The translations under genes and the position numbers were made by a program. From Physocladia obscura (lineage: Eukaryota; Chytridiomycota; Chytridiomycetes; Chytridiales; Chytriomycetaceae): a DNA stretch of 11,639 nt. The stretch spans positions 1 to 11,639 of the forward strand of contig JADGJH010001153.1 of the NCBI GenBank assembly GCA_027596945.1. The letters are read 5' to 3'. The notes beneath the pieces were generated by a model. The model made no database searches. It saw nothing but the letters and a program-made list of their open reading frames with translations, and had not been told where the DNA came from. Positions 1-8,526 of the stretch are shown piece by piece; position 1 is the stretch's first letter; each line of letters begins with the position of its first letter.

Positions 1-49
1 TCATCTACATCTACTCTACTTTGCTTCATTTTGTTAAGGATTGGGAAAA

Positions 50-269
50 TTTGATCATGAAGTCTTGACATTGCCCAAAATTGCCCACAAATCTTGTTGA
101 CCACTGTGGGGCACCAAAAAAAACACAAATAGGTAAAATCAACAATCAACTGCATTTGGCTCATTGCCACAGTAAATTAACAATATTAGCCAAAAATCAA
201 ATGTATAGAAAGATGGTCAAGAACAATCTCAAGAATAACTTGAGAGTTGTTAAAATTAAAATAAAATAA
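50..269 (+). other. Coding-like remnant, unidentified
   Basis: After a stop at 68-70 a frame stays open to a TAA ending at 269. It has no ATG near its beginning; the first in-frame ATG is at about 201. The composition is protein-like rather than random, with segments such as DHCGAPKKTQIGKINNQ and HLAHCHSKLTILAKNQMYRK, then a Lys/Asn-rich tail. I do not recognise the family. It lies directly upstream of the RPS3 promoter on the same strand. It is probably debris of an older gene or mobile element, but chance cannot be excluded in DNA this AT-rich. The rest of 1-310 shows nothing I can name. Confidence 0.25.
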
Positions 270-310
270 TTATCGTTTAGAGTTGTGTTCTCATGAAAAT
301 TTTTGTTGGT

Positions 311-335
311 CTTCCTTTCACTCGCAAATCACAAT
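311..335 (+). promoter_or_regulatory. Probable RPS3 transcription start region with pyrimidine tract and first exon end
   Basis: A pyrimidine-rich run (CTTCCTTTCACTC) lies 13-23 bases before the proposed start codon. Ribosomal protein genes of animals and some other eukaryotes often begin transcription at a C within such a tract (5' TOP motif), giving very short leaders. I infer that transcription starts here and that exon 1 is mostly a short untranslated leader ending at 335. Whether this organism uses TOP regulation is unknown, and 5' cap mapping would decide. Confidence 0.4.
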
Positions 336-1248
336 GCAAGTATATGCGATCGTGCTCCCATCCCCACCACCCACGCCATCAGACACACGAATATAACTAA
401 TAAGATAGATCTCAATTTCTATATACTTTGCGATGACTAGTATGATTATTTTGTGAAATAGTCTTCCGAACTTCGCCAGATACCTGCATCTCTGTTGAAA
501 ACGAAAATCCTATACTCTGACCACGAACTTATCTCGATTATATTATCACCATCAAAACAACAGGGCTGCCATCAACAAGAAGAGAAAGTTCATTGCTGAC
601 GGAGTTTTCTTCGCCGAACTCAACTCGTTCCTTACGAAAGAACTCTCTGAACAAGGATACTCAGGGGTCGAAGTCCGCGTGACACCAACCCGCACCGAAA
701 TTATCATTCGCGCTACAAAAACCCAAGACGTTTTGGGTGACAAAGGCCGCCGCATTCGTGAACTCACTTCTGTCGTTCAGAAGCGTTTTAACTTTCCAGA
801 AAACACTGTGGAGCTGTATGCTGAGCGTGTTGCATCCCGTGGTCTGTCTGCTATTGCCCAGGCCGAATCATTGAAGCACAAACTTATCGAAGGCCTTGCT
901 GTTCGTCGTGCGTGCTACTCTGTTATGCGTATTGCCATGGAGTCTGGTGCCAAAGGTGTCGAAGTAATTGTTTCTGGAAAGCTTCGTGGTGCTCGTGCAA
1001 AGGCAATGAAGTTTGTTGATGGATTCATGATCCACTCTGGTCAGCCATCGATCGACTTCATTGACTACGCTACCCGTAACGTTCTAATGCGCCAAGGAAT
1101 GCTCGGAATCAAGGTCAAGATTATGCTTCCAGCTGAGAACGGAAAGCGCGGAAAGATGCCTCTCCCAGATGCTGTAACCATCCTCGAACCGAAGGAAGAT
1201 TCGGCACCAGCTGCTCTTCCAGTTGCTGTCCCAGTTGCTACTCTGTAA
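334..1248 (+). CDS. RPS3: 40S ribosomal protein S3 (uS3), two exons: join(334..335, 564..1248)
   Basis: Structural protein of the small ribosomal subunit, at the mRNA entry channel. In animals it also has repair and signalling roles. Exon 2 opens with the family's N-terminus ([19 protein letters not shown]), so the start codon must lie in an earlier exon. The best model puts AT at 334-335 and G at 564, joined across a GC-AG intron. This gives [10 protein letters not shown] and 228 residues, slightly short of human (243) and yeast (240) because of the tail. The type II KH domain spans about residues 20-95, with the GxxG loop (G-D-K-G) at 59-62. The C-terminal S3 domain follows at about 100-190 and contains [14 protein letters not shown] and [10 protein letters not shown]. 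The tail after EPKED is a short Ala/Pro/Val stretch. Codons are G+C-richer than the surroundings, as expected for a highly expressed gene. Identity is certain; the first codon is inferred. Confidence 0.97.
336..563 (+). other. GC-AG intron interrupting the RPS3 start codon
   Basis: The segment begins GCAAGT, the classic form of a GC-type donor, and ends AACAG before GGCTGCC. A branch-point-like CTCTGAC sits at about 515-521, roughly 42 nt before the acceptor. No in-frame ATG precedes exon 2 after the stop at 496-498, so an intron is required. The alternative GT donor at 340 shifts the frame if translation starts at 334. It keeps the frame only with an ATG at 293, which adds an unusual 16-residue N-terminus ([16 protein letters not shown]). 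The GC-AG model reproduces the conserved N-terminus and is preferred. Confidence 0.6.
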
Positions 1249-1303
1249 GCGGATTTTTCATACGGATCCATATATTCGAGATGATATTTACTCTTTTTGT
1301 TTA

Positions 1304-1309
1304 AATAAA
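1304..1309 (+). promoter_or_regulatory. Poly(A) signal of RPS3
   Basis: AATAAA occurs 56 bases after the RPS3 stop, followed by a T-rich stretch at about 1341-1374. This is the expected arrangement for cleavage and polyadenylation of RPS3, which converges with the relic on the other strand. Confidence 0.6.
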
Positions 1310-1403
1310 CTCATGGGAGGGAGAAAGTCTCTTTGCACCGTCATTTTACTCGTTTTTTAATTTTATTTCATGTTTTAGAAAGAACATGTGCAGAATGCAA
1401 ATA

Positions 1404-1811
1404 TCAAATCTCTGGGTTTGACTCTTCTGACACTCTAAGCTCACGCAAACAAAATTGAACAAAATTGTTCCTGTTTGTCATTTGGATTTGCGGAATTTTG
1501 GCATAATACTCATCACCAAAGAAAAATTCTATTGGGAGAAAACTCTGAAGAATTTTTGGATAAATGTCAAGTTCGCATTTTCCAAGAAGACGGTAAAGAC
1601 CATGCTTTAATTTTTTCTGATCCAAGTAGGGTCCAATAAATTCAATACTTCTTCCAAAAACAAAGCGTCTGCACAATGCCCCACTCTGCAGATATTCTCT
1701 GCTCTGCTCAGGACTGAATGCGCCACAACCACGCAAAAAGGCCACAAATGCAACACCAATCTCTCTGTCAACATTCATAATCAAATTATCTTTTTTGCTA
1801 GTTGTATTTTT
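1404..1811 (-). pseudogene. ACLY: C-terminal fragment of ATP-citrate lyase (citryl-CoA lyase domain), probably a pseudogene
   Basis: Reading leftwards from 1811, the frame gives [14 protein letters not shown], then [29 protein letters not shown] and [17 protein letters not shown]. This matches the last 80 or so residues of ATP-citrate lyase, the cytosolic enzyme that makes acetyl-CoA from citrate. The Asp aligned with human D1026 and the Arg aligned with R1065 are kept. The Gly after that Asp is Arg, NGI of GALNGI is CRR, and His of GHYLDQ is Pro. After LYR the frame runs on for about 60 unrelated residues. One extra base would restore the expected Trp (TGG at 1584-1582) and a nearby stop, which suggests a 1-nt deletion. 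Homology stops upstream at about 1811, and no other lyase exon is found before UBE2K. A divergent living last exon with a very distant upstream part is the alternative. Confidence 0.72.
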
Positions 1812-1889
1812 GTTAAGAAATCGAATGGTGAAACGGGCACAGTTTTTTATGGCTGACGGAGAGCTGGAAAATTCTCTTGCGAAAATTCA

Positions 1890-2640
1890 AATAGGAGTTT
1901 GAAAGAAATTTTATTTTTACTTTGTGATGTTTACAGTTTTCACTGAAACACACAAATACTTTATTATTGATATTAAGTTTTTTAATAATATATTGTGCTG
2001 AAGTATATGCAACTCTGTGATGAAAGATAGGTATTACAAAACAAGCAGTGCAAAATAAATATTTCTTCATTGATTTAAGGTTTATTTATCTCTAAAAAAA
2101 ATAAACTGTATGTTAACAATATAATTTGCAAAATGGCAAAATGATCAAAATTGTCATTCTTGATATTATTCATAGGGCCAAAATCAAGAAGACAGACACT
2201 AACAATGTAAACTCATTACAAATCTGTCTGTCTTTGTTTATTTCAATAAGGTAATATAAAAATAGCTTTAATTATGGGCAGTTGATAAACGCAAACAATC
2301 TTCTGAAAAGATTAAACTAATGCTGTTTCAACTGATTTGTTCTTACTGTGACATACTACTGCAGAGGTGCCAACAAAATCAACAAAGAATCATTGAAAGA
2401 ATCTGGTATCTTCCCTAGTTAATAGTAAGAGACCCACTCCACTTACATCTTCAACTATTTTATTCACCATTACTTAACACAAAATGACTTTCAAACAATA
2501 CAAAAGAAAGTTAAGAAATGTATAAATCAAAAAACAGAATAACAAAATCTCATTTCCTTCATATTTCCAACATCAAAGCTATAAATCCATCCTCACATAA
2601 GATCCTTTGATTTAAAAAACAGAGTGCAGTAGTTACCAGG
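1890..2640. other. Gene-free AT-rich spacer
   Basis: No conserved coding sequence is recognised. The minus-strand frame at 1813-2070 is AT-driven and matches nothing I know. A short plus-strand frame around 2325-2420 (reading CSYCDILLQRCQQNQQRII, then a stop) looks like coding debris. The only defined structure is the inverted repeat at 2189-2234. Confidence 0.4.
2189..2234. repeat. Short inverted repeat (10-bp stem, 26-nt loop)
   Basis: AAGACAGACA at 2189-2198 is the exact reverse complement of TGTCTGTCTT at 2225-2234. A G-T pair could extend the stem by one. It could form a hairpin in RNA or be the leftover of a small inverted-repeat element. No target duplication is evident, and a 10-bp stem in AT-rich DNA may be chance. 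Confidence 0.4.
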
Positions 2641-2671
2641 GTAAAAAAGGAAAAACAGCTGGGAGGACCTA

Positions 2672-2842
2672 TTCAGTATTTTCTTCTATGCCTGTGTCCT
2701 TGGCCTCAACCACGTGAATTGCTGCAAGCTGTTGGTTATCTATTTGCATGTCAATTTTGATTGATTTTGGTCGTGCACATGTCCTTGCCAAGTAGGTTGT
2801 GCTTGCCACTCCACTTACTATAATGTTCAAATGCCTGGATAC
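2672..2842 (-). pseudogene. Decayed coding fragment of unknown family, C-terminal end
   Basis: A 57-codon stop-to-stop frame without an ATG start contains TCARPKSIKIDMQIDNQQLA followed by AIHVVEAKDTGIEENTE and a TAG at 2671-2669. The mix of charged and hydrophobic residues looks like the end of a genuine protein. In the next frame, about 2800-2900 reads AMLLCRMIQESVSIQAFEHY, which may be the preceding part after a frameshift. I cannot assign a family. An old mobile-element protein is the most likely source given the surroundings. Confidence 0.35.
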
Positions 2843-2849
2843 TCACACT

Positions 2850-4433
2850 CTCCTGAATCATCCTACACAAGAGCATGGCCTGTATAGTAGTCTAGTAAAG
2901 AGAGTGAGAGATGCCCTGCAGCATACAATGGTTTTGAACATAAGTATTTTTCATAAATAATTGAATTAGAAATCAATAAAAACATTGAGAATAATGTAGA
3001 AAGGACAGTTGCAAGATACTATGGAGGCATTCACAGTCTCTTGTACCAACAGATCTGAATGTGCTGACAGCCACAGCACATGCATTCACTGATGGCACAG
3101 TCAACTTTAGTTTATTAATAAAGATATTAGGCTATTATTAACTAAACACAACAGTGACTTGTCTAAAGTCAGCACAAACCAAGTGAGGGAACCAACTACC
3201 ATTTACTATGACATTAATCATTTTGAGTTATAAGCAATTATAGAAATGCCACATTTGTTTGGCTTTTCTCAAGGTGCCCCATGTATTTTTAACTATTGAA
3301 TAAACAAAAGAGAAAAAGAGAAAAACTCAAAGACAGTTTTATATTGACTAGAAGGCTTTGGATTTAGTTTTTAGTTTAAAATCTGAACAAAAACTCTCTC
3401 AACTCTTAAATTTGAAGTCTACTATCAAGCTTCAGAAAAACTACAATCACATACTTAATGTTAAAATTCCATGTGACAAATGGAAAAAATCTGGAATAAT
3501 TCAATGTAAAATATAATTAATCCATCAATTCTTGGTGTACAATAAATAAAAATTGAAATACAAAACTTTCATTTTAAGATTTGAAATTTAATTTGTAATT
3601 ATAACTGAGTGGCCCTAACAACTGAAAGAGGCCATCCACAGTGAGTACTACACTGAAATAATGTAAAGATACACAAGAAGCATCATACACAATATTTCTG
3701 TATGTTTGTCAGCTGTATTATTAAACAGCTTTTCTTTATCATTCTGTAACATAACATAAACATATAGTGACTCTCTCAGGATTTGTTATGCATACATTAG
3801 AGCATGTGTAGATAACAAGGGTAATGATAAATGAGATGAATTAAGCTGTACTTGGCCAAAAGCACTATTAGTACTGCTCATGCTGCTGTAGAGGTATTCA
3901 GTGCAATGTGCTACAATGGGCTGTAAAGATAGAAATATTTTTATTATTCATTCATTATATGCACATACAACAATATGCTGTATGTTTCACAAGTTATAGA
4001 TTAATACACAAGCTTTCTAAGTGAAAATTTGTATGGAAAAATGGAAAAATTGGTGTCACCTATTTGCATCTTACCTAATCATGATTGAAGACACCACTAG
4101 TATCATTAAAAATGACAAATAGAGCATTTGCCTCTTAGCTAAGATATCAGCTGGCCAATCAATCTGAGATACCACCAAGACACTGGAAAATGTATAAAAA
4201 CTGTTTGTTTCTTTGAAAACAAATCAATACTAAAACTCCTTGTTAAAAATGGCAAATCAACACTTCAAGTTGCTGCATGATGAATACAAACTCCTTGACA
4301 ATCAGAATATTTAAGTCAGGATTGGTACATAACTTAAATGTATGATCAATTCTGAGAATTAGCTTGTTGTATTTGCACATACTGTTCACATATTCCTGTG
4401 GTGAGTGAACCTTGTCATGTGCAGCAGCAATAA
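2850..4433. other. Gene-free spacer with scattered coding debris
   Basis: No intact gene is seen. Short plus-strand frames have protein-like composition: around 2985-3060 (ERTVARYYGGIHSLLYQQI), around 3055-3105 (LNVLTATAHAFTDGTVNF) and around 4249-4310 (MANQHFKLLHDEYKLLDNQN). Each ends at a stop within a few dozen codons. Together with the repeat copy at 3459-3535 they suggest an area of old, fragmented mobile elements. None could be assigned to a family by eye. Confidence 0.4.
3459..3535 (+). repeat. Dispersed repeat, copy A (older, AT-richer)
   Basis: This stretch aligns with 11565-11639 with only small gaps. TGTTAAAATTCCATG, TCTGGAATAATTCA and TAATCCATC.ATTCTT are shared. Translated, both copies end in a common motif (W, two residues, SGII, one residue, C, then a Lys/Ile-rich end and a stop). 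The repeat therefore includes the 3' end of a coding sequence plus about 20 bases of trailer. Copy A has no open frame upstream and looks dead. Confidence 0.75.
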
Positions 4434-4652
4434 TTGTTACTTCATTTAATTGCCAGAATTTTTGAGAATGCCCACAGTACTACCATAAACACTGAAAAAA
4501 TTGAAGTGGGTCAACAGCAGTTTCTGAACCCTTTCAAGGCACAAATGATTGATTCCCTTGAATGTGGCAGTGACATTGATAAATTTGACAAGACTGTAAT
4601 AAACAAAAATTTCCCCTATTTTAAGGATTGTTTATTTTCTTTCCATTCTTGA
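4434..4652 (+). other. Possible decayed coding fragment, unidentified
   Basis: A 72-codon frame with no standard ATG at its beginning reads through segments such as ENAHSTTINTEKIEVGQQQF and DSLECGSDIDKFDKTVINKN. This resembles a soluble protein more than random AT-rich translation. No family is recognised, there is no splice context, and both sides are non-coding. It fits a fragment of an old mobile element, but chance remains possible. Confidence 0.25.
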
Positions 4653-5608
4653 TGTTCATTAGCTGATACACTTGATAACTAGAACTGACATTGTATGCTT
4701 TATGAGAAATCAATTTTTTTGGCAATTTTTTTGTGTTTTTTGAGTTGTTGAATTGTAGTATATTATTTTTTGAAGCTTTGGTGACAGTATTCACACTTGA
4801 ACCAGATTGGCAGCAAGAGAACAAGAAAATCATAATCCAGACCATTAAGTTGTCAAATGTGTATTGATGGACCAAAAATAAACAATTTTGTTTCCAATAA
4901 ATGCTACTGTGTTTGGTAGTTCAGCTTGCAGAATCCTATATATTTCAATTGTTCAATTGTTTTATAGCAAAAAGAGTATATTTGTGTGTAAGATAAGTTA
5001 GAATTTTCAAGAAAGCAACATAATAAAATAGACTGTATTGAATTTAAGACACACACAAAAAGTAAGCAACCTGCTTTCAAACAGTGACAATGTTGATTGT
5101 AAAAGTTACAGTTGTGACTGCAGCTGTGGCTCAATGATGATTTGTAATGGTAACAAGGTAATAAGAAAATAAGCAAGACTACCAAACTTATTCTGATATG
5201 AAATATCAACAATCTATTTTAGTGAGGATTAATTCACCACTTGTTTGATGTTGTTTTTCATATTGCTTTCATTTTTTTCTCCTGTTTGCAATGCTCCAGG
5301 TTTATTAGTTACAAAAACTGGCCATCCATGCTGTGATATCGGAAATAATTGTTTATCTAACTAATTGCAAATAGGTTTGTCTTTTGGCAAGTATTTTCAT
5401 TGTTTGTCATCATTTTGAAGACAGATGAAAATGTTACCAACAATCAACAGCAAACACTTCAGCAGTAACATTATTTCATGTTGCTTGCCAATTGCCAAAA
5501 AGAACTTGAAATCCTCATCGCAAAATTGTGTTCTGATAAGTCAAATTTTTTTTTTCTTTTTTTTTTTTTGTGGGTATTGCATAAAGAGGAAAAGGCTAAT
5601 TTAATCCA
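4653..5608. other. Gene-free spacer and presumed 3' flank of UBE2K
   Basis: Nothing coding is supported. The minus-strand frame at 4904-5212 is rich in Cys, Leu and Ser and reads like reversed noise. The one at 4621-4875 is Lys/Asn/Ser-rich without motifs. A T-rich run at 5546-5569 lies 40-63 bases beyond the UBE2K stop and would be an A-rich stretch in its mRNA. No AATAAA is seen on the minus strand just after the UBE2K stop. Confidence 0.4.
5546..5569. repeat. Homopolymer T tract
   Basis: Ten T, one C and thirteen T in a row. Read on the minus strand it is an A-rich run just 3' of UBE2K. It may be a simple slippage-prone tract or the tail of a retroposed sequence. No target duplication is visible beside it. 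Confidence 0.7.
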
Positions 5609-6714
5609 TTATCCCAACAATGACTCAATGGCTCGATTTTCATTTCCATCATACTTTTTAAGAGCCTGTGCTGACTGCTTTCTATCAAATCCCATGTCAC
5701 ACAGCCTCTGTAATGTTGCTTTGTCAATGCTTGGATCAATATAATCAGCATCACCACCAGATCCTCCTGCATATTGCTTTGTCCACTGACGTGCAGTGTT
5801 ATCAAACCCTGGACGATCTGTGATATAGTGCCTAGCAACCTGTTTATTTTTTATTAGATTGCCCAGATTTTTAAAACGATTTTTGTATTTCTCAGTTGTT
5901 GATAACCGAAATAAGCCATAAAAAGTTAAAATTTTTACCTGAGCATCTTGAGGATTATCAGCAGCGGCATCACTCATCAATGATTGCAAGGAAATAAGCG
6001 CGGTTTTCAATGTCAAGACAGGGCTCCATTGGTCTTTCAAAATGTCCAAACAGATTGCTATTTTAATATTGAGATTTTTTTCAACTGACTTTTTTGATGG
6101 CAATTTGTATACCTCCAGTTTGACTGCTAACACTGTTTTTTGTTTTTTCTTGTTTTTTTAGTATTGTGTCTGAATATGAAAATAATACACGTACTTTGGA
6201 TGGTAAACTTTTGTAATGACTATACGTATCACATGAATTCGAAACATTAAATTACATTTAATCGAAAAAAGAAACTGATCAGGCGCAACTCACATTTCAT
6301 CTGTTCTTCGGAGTGAGAAAATAGAAAATATGGAGAAATATATTAAAAGTATGCAAACCTTTGGTGGTTTGAATGGATATTCGGTTGTGACTTTCGACAA
6401 AACTTGATTAGTGACGAACACCAAATAGCAGCACTAACAAAATACTTACTTTCAATATCGACTTCAAAAGTGCCGCCTTCGTATGGAGTCGCTTCGGGGC
6501 CTTTAAAAGAGCCTTTCAGATGGGTTATATTGTCGCCGACCATTTCAACCTACATATTGCGGCGTATTGTTATATGTCAAGACCAAACTCTTAACCGCTG
6601 CATCGCCAATAAAAACACAGCCTGAACAGCACAAAGATTGTTGCTACAAACCTTTACTGGGCTGTCGGATGCCATACATTGCGCAATCTCCTTTTTGATT
6701 CTTGCACTGGCCAT
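5609..6714 (-). CDS. UBE2K: Ubiquitin-conjugating enzyme E2 with C-terminal UBA domain (UBE2K / Ubc1 type), eight exons
   Basis: E2 enzyme that carries ubiquitin on its active cysteine and, in this family, extends mainly K48-linked chains for proteasomal degradation. Exons on the minus strand: 6714-6652, 6549-6450, 6390-6359, 6300-6294, 6219-6195, 6132-6113, 6057-5939 and 5839-5609. They join without frame breaks to 198 residues (human 200). The UBC fold spans about 1-146. It contains GPEATPYEGG, YPFKPPKMKF and the HPN triad (74-76), with the catalytic Cys at 85 in GAICLDILKDQW. A Gly-rich linker (about 147-151) leads to the UBA domain (about 158-198), with MGF at 171-173. The ATG has A at -3 and G at +4. 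All seven introns are GT-AG, 55-102 nt long. Exons 3-6 are tiny (32, 7, 25 and 20 nt). The start lies 36 bp from the MNS1 stop. Confidence 0.95.
6113..6390 (-). other. Cluster of four micro-exons (32, 7, 25, 20 nt) within UBE2K
   Basis: Exons 3-6 together encode residues 55-83, the strand and loop leading to the active site. Exon 4 is 7 nt (ATGAAAT, 6300-6294) between AACAG and GTGAGT. It supplies M, K and the first base of F in PPKMKF. Exon 5 (6219-6195) encodes ITKVYHP with split ends, and exon 6 (6132-6113) encodes VSSQTG with split ends. Every junction restores a residue conserved in yeast Ubc1 and human UBE2K. Omitting the 7-nt exon would break the frame. The introns between them are 55-74 nt. 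The model comes from conservation and splice signals, not from transcript data. Confidence 0.85.
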
Positions 6715-6750
6715 TTTTATTGTCCAACAGAAATAAAAAGAATTGAAGAA
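6715..6750 (-). promoter_or_regulatory. 36-bp MNS1-UBE2K gap with AATAAA abutting the UBE2K start
   Basis: The MNS1 stop ends at 6751 and the UBE2K ATG begins at 6714 on the same strand. AATAAA at 6721-6716, one base before that ATG, is the first candidate poly(A) signal for MNS1, so MNS1 mRNA would end inside UBE2K exon 1. UBE2K's promoter and leader must then lie in the MNS1 last exon. No AG acceptor is present in the gap, which speaks against spliced-leader addition here. Confidence 0.6.
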
Positions 6751-8526
6751 TTATTTCATTGAAGATGCCTCAAACTTTGCTCTGAACTCTTCATCAAAAA
6801 GTGCAAGATCTCGTTCATCGCGTAAAACTCCTTTAGGGAGAAATCCAAGCAAATGTGAGGCATGTTCGTGCAGCATTCTTTGCCTCTCCTGCTCAATTAC
6901 TTGTTGTCTGTAATCTTCAAGCATCCGTTCTCTAGCGATTTCTTCCATTTGGCGTTGATATTCTTGTTGCATAAGGTTTCTCCTTTCTTCAACAAGCGCA
7001 TCGACGGCGCGTTTGTGCTCTAATTGCTTCATTCTGCGGCGTTGAGTGTTGAGTTGCTCGAGTTGCTCATCGTGCGCAAACTTTTCCATCATCTTCAAAG
7101 TATTGTTTGTATTAAACAGAAATTACATAGTAAACAATTAAAATTTTTCTTCACCTTGCGACGGAACTCTGCCTCGTCTTCTTGATGTCGTAAAAAGCGA
7201 CGTCTTTTGTCTTCAACTTGCATTTGATATGCATCAATCAATTCCAATCTCTTGCGGATTCGCGTTCTCAACAGCTCCTGGTCTTTGTTGCGTGCACGCT
7301 CTTCCTCTTCTTCTTGGTATAAGTCGATGCGAAGTTGCTCAAGTTCTGCCTTTTCGCGTTCTTTGCGTGCCATTTCAGATGCCAGCTGATTTGTAAAATT
7401 GTAAATTTCCAGAGTAATACAGGTACAAAGCCTAAAAGTGTGAGGGGGGAAAAAAAAGTACTATACTCTGTCATATATCTGATTTTTTTCTGCATCCATA
7501 GTTTTTCGTTTTTCTTTGAGACTTTGTTCTCGCAGGTTTTGCAAACGTGCATACTCCTCTATTTTACGATTTTCTGCGAGTTGGCGTTGGTGTTCGGATT
7601 CTCGCCATCTTTCCCTTTCATCTAAATAGTCTTCGATAAATTGTTTTGTTTCGCGCTGCTTTTCAAGACGGCTTTGCAGTTCTCTGTGTAATTAAATGAA
7701 TATGATGGTTGACTTCAGAAAAAAGGTAAGAATTAAATCTACAAACCGTTCATCCTCTTCCAGAATTTTCGCAACTATCGCATCTACCATTGTCTTTTCT
7801 TTCAAGAACTGTTCATACTCGTCGAGTTTTCTATTTTCGATTTCGACAATTTGTGTTTGGAGAGACTGTTGGTATGCGCGACTCTGCTCGATAATTTGTT
7901 GCTCTTGTTCCAGCGCCTTTTGATTCTCTTGCTCTAGTTTTTTGTTCATTTCCCTTATTGCTTCAGCTTCAGCAATCTAAAAAAAACTTTTCAATAGAAT
8001 TATACGTATAAGTTATTTGAAAACCTGCTCCGCTTGTAACTGTAACTGCCTCTCCTGAATCTGTAAGGCACGCTCTTTGTTCATATAGGCGTATTTAAGC
8101 TTCTTTTCAAGCTCTTGCAATTCAACGCTGTTTTTACGAATACTCTGCCGAATCTTTTCTTCACGTATTTGATCGTTGCGAACACGGTTCATGCGTTCAA
8201 CTAACTCAAGCTCTTGCTGAGCGCGCATTTGCCGGTCTTGCTTTTGTTTTTGGTTCTGAAGAGAATAATGTTCAAAAAAATAAAGAAATAATCAGGCTGT
8301 GGAACACCTCAAAAAGAGCTCGCCGCGTTTCCTCTTCCTGGTCACGCTGTTTTTGTTCCTTCAGTCTGCGCATATTCTCAACGCGTTCGTCGCTGCCAAA
8401 ATTTGAGCCAAGTACCACGTCTTTGTTCAGTTGTTTGATAAGATCTTCACGTTGAAATTGTTGTCGACGCAGATCCTGCTCGCGCTTTTCCATGGCTGTG
8501 CGGCGATTCATTGTGGCTGCGTTCAT
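6751..8526 (-). CDS. MNS1: MNS1 / FAP127-type axonemal microtubule inner protein, six exons
   Basis: MNS1 (FAP127 in Chlamydomonas) is a long coiled-coil protein inside the A-tubule of ciliary doublet microtubules, and is needed for motile cilia and sperm tails. Minus-strand exons: 8526-8308, 8255-8025, 7976-7747, 7683-7467, 7385-7155 and 7092-6751. They join in frame to 489 residues (human about 495). Introns are GT-AG, 48-81 nt. The whole protein is charged helix, rich in Glu, Gln, Arg and Lys, as in the trichohyalin/plectin-homology domain. Family signatures are RKNSVELQELEKKLKYAYMN in exon 2, YEQFLKEKTMVDAIVAKILE in exon 3, RMKQLEHKRAV in exon 6 and the C-terminal block HASHLLGFLPKGV then LFDEEF. 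The start at 8526 is the first ATG in frame; the Met at 8511 (MNRRTAMEKRE) is possible. It shows the organism builds cilia or flagella. Confidence 0.95.

Noticed and set aside
293..339. RPS3 start at ATG 293 with a GT donor at 340, giving the N-terminus [16 protein letters not shown], which faintly recalls the ubiquitin start
   Set aside because: It keeps the frame but adds a tail not seen in RPS3, and the resemblance to ubiquitin is only four residues. The ATG lies upstream of the likely transcription start tract. The GC-AG model gives the normal N-terminus.
1813..2070. Minus-strand 85-codon frame right upstream of the ATP-citrate lyase relic
   Set aside because: AT-driven composition, no motif and no similarity to the preceding part of the lyase.
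4904..5212. Minus-strand Cys- and Leu-rich 102-codon frame resembling a small secreted protein
   Set aside because: The cysteines come from CA-rich reverse-strand repeats. There is no regular cysteine spacing, no promoter context and no recognised homologue.
6715..6750. Spliced-leader operon for MNS1 and UBE2K
   Set aside because: The gap has no AG acceptor or pyrimidine tract before the UBE2K ATG, and no spliced-leader gene is visible.
7268..7625. Long frames on both strands across the MNS1 exon 4-5 region
   Set aside because: Shadows of the real exons and introns; the MNS1 frame with conserved residues explains the sequence.
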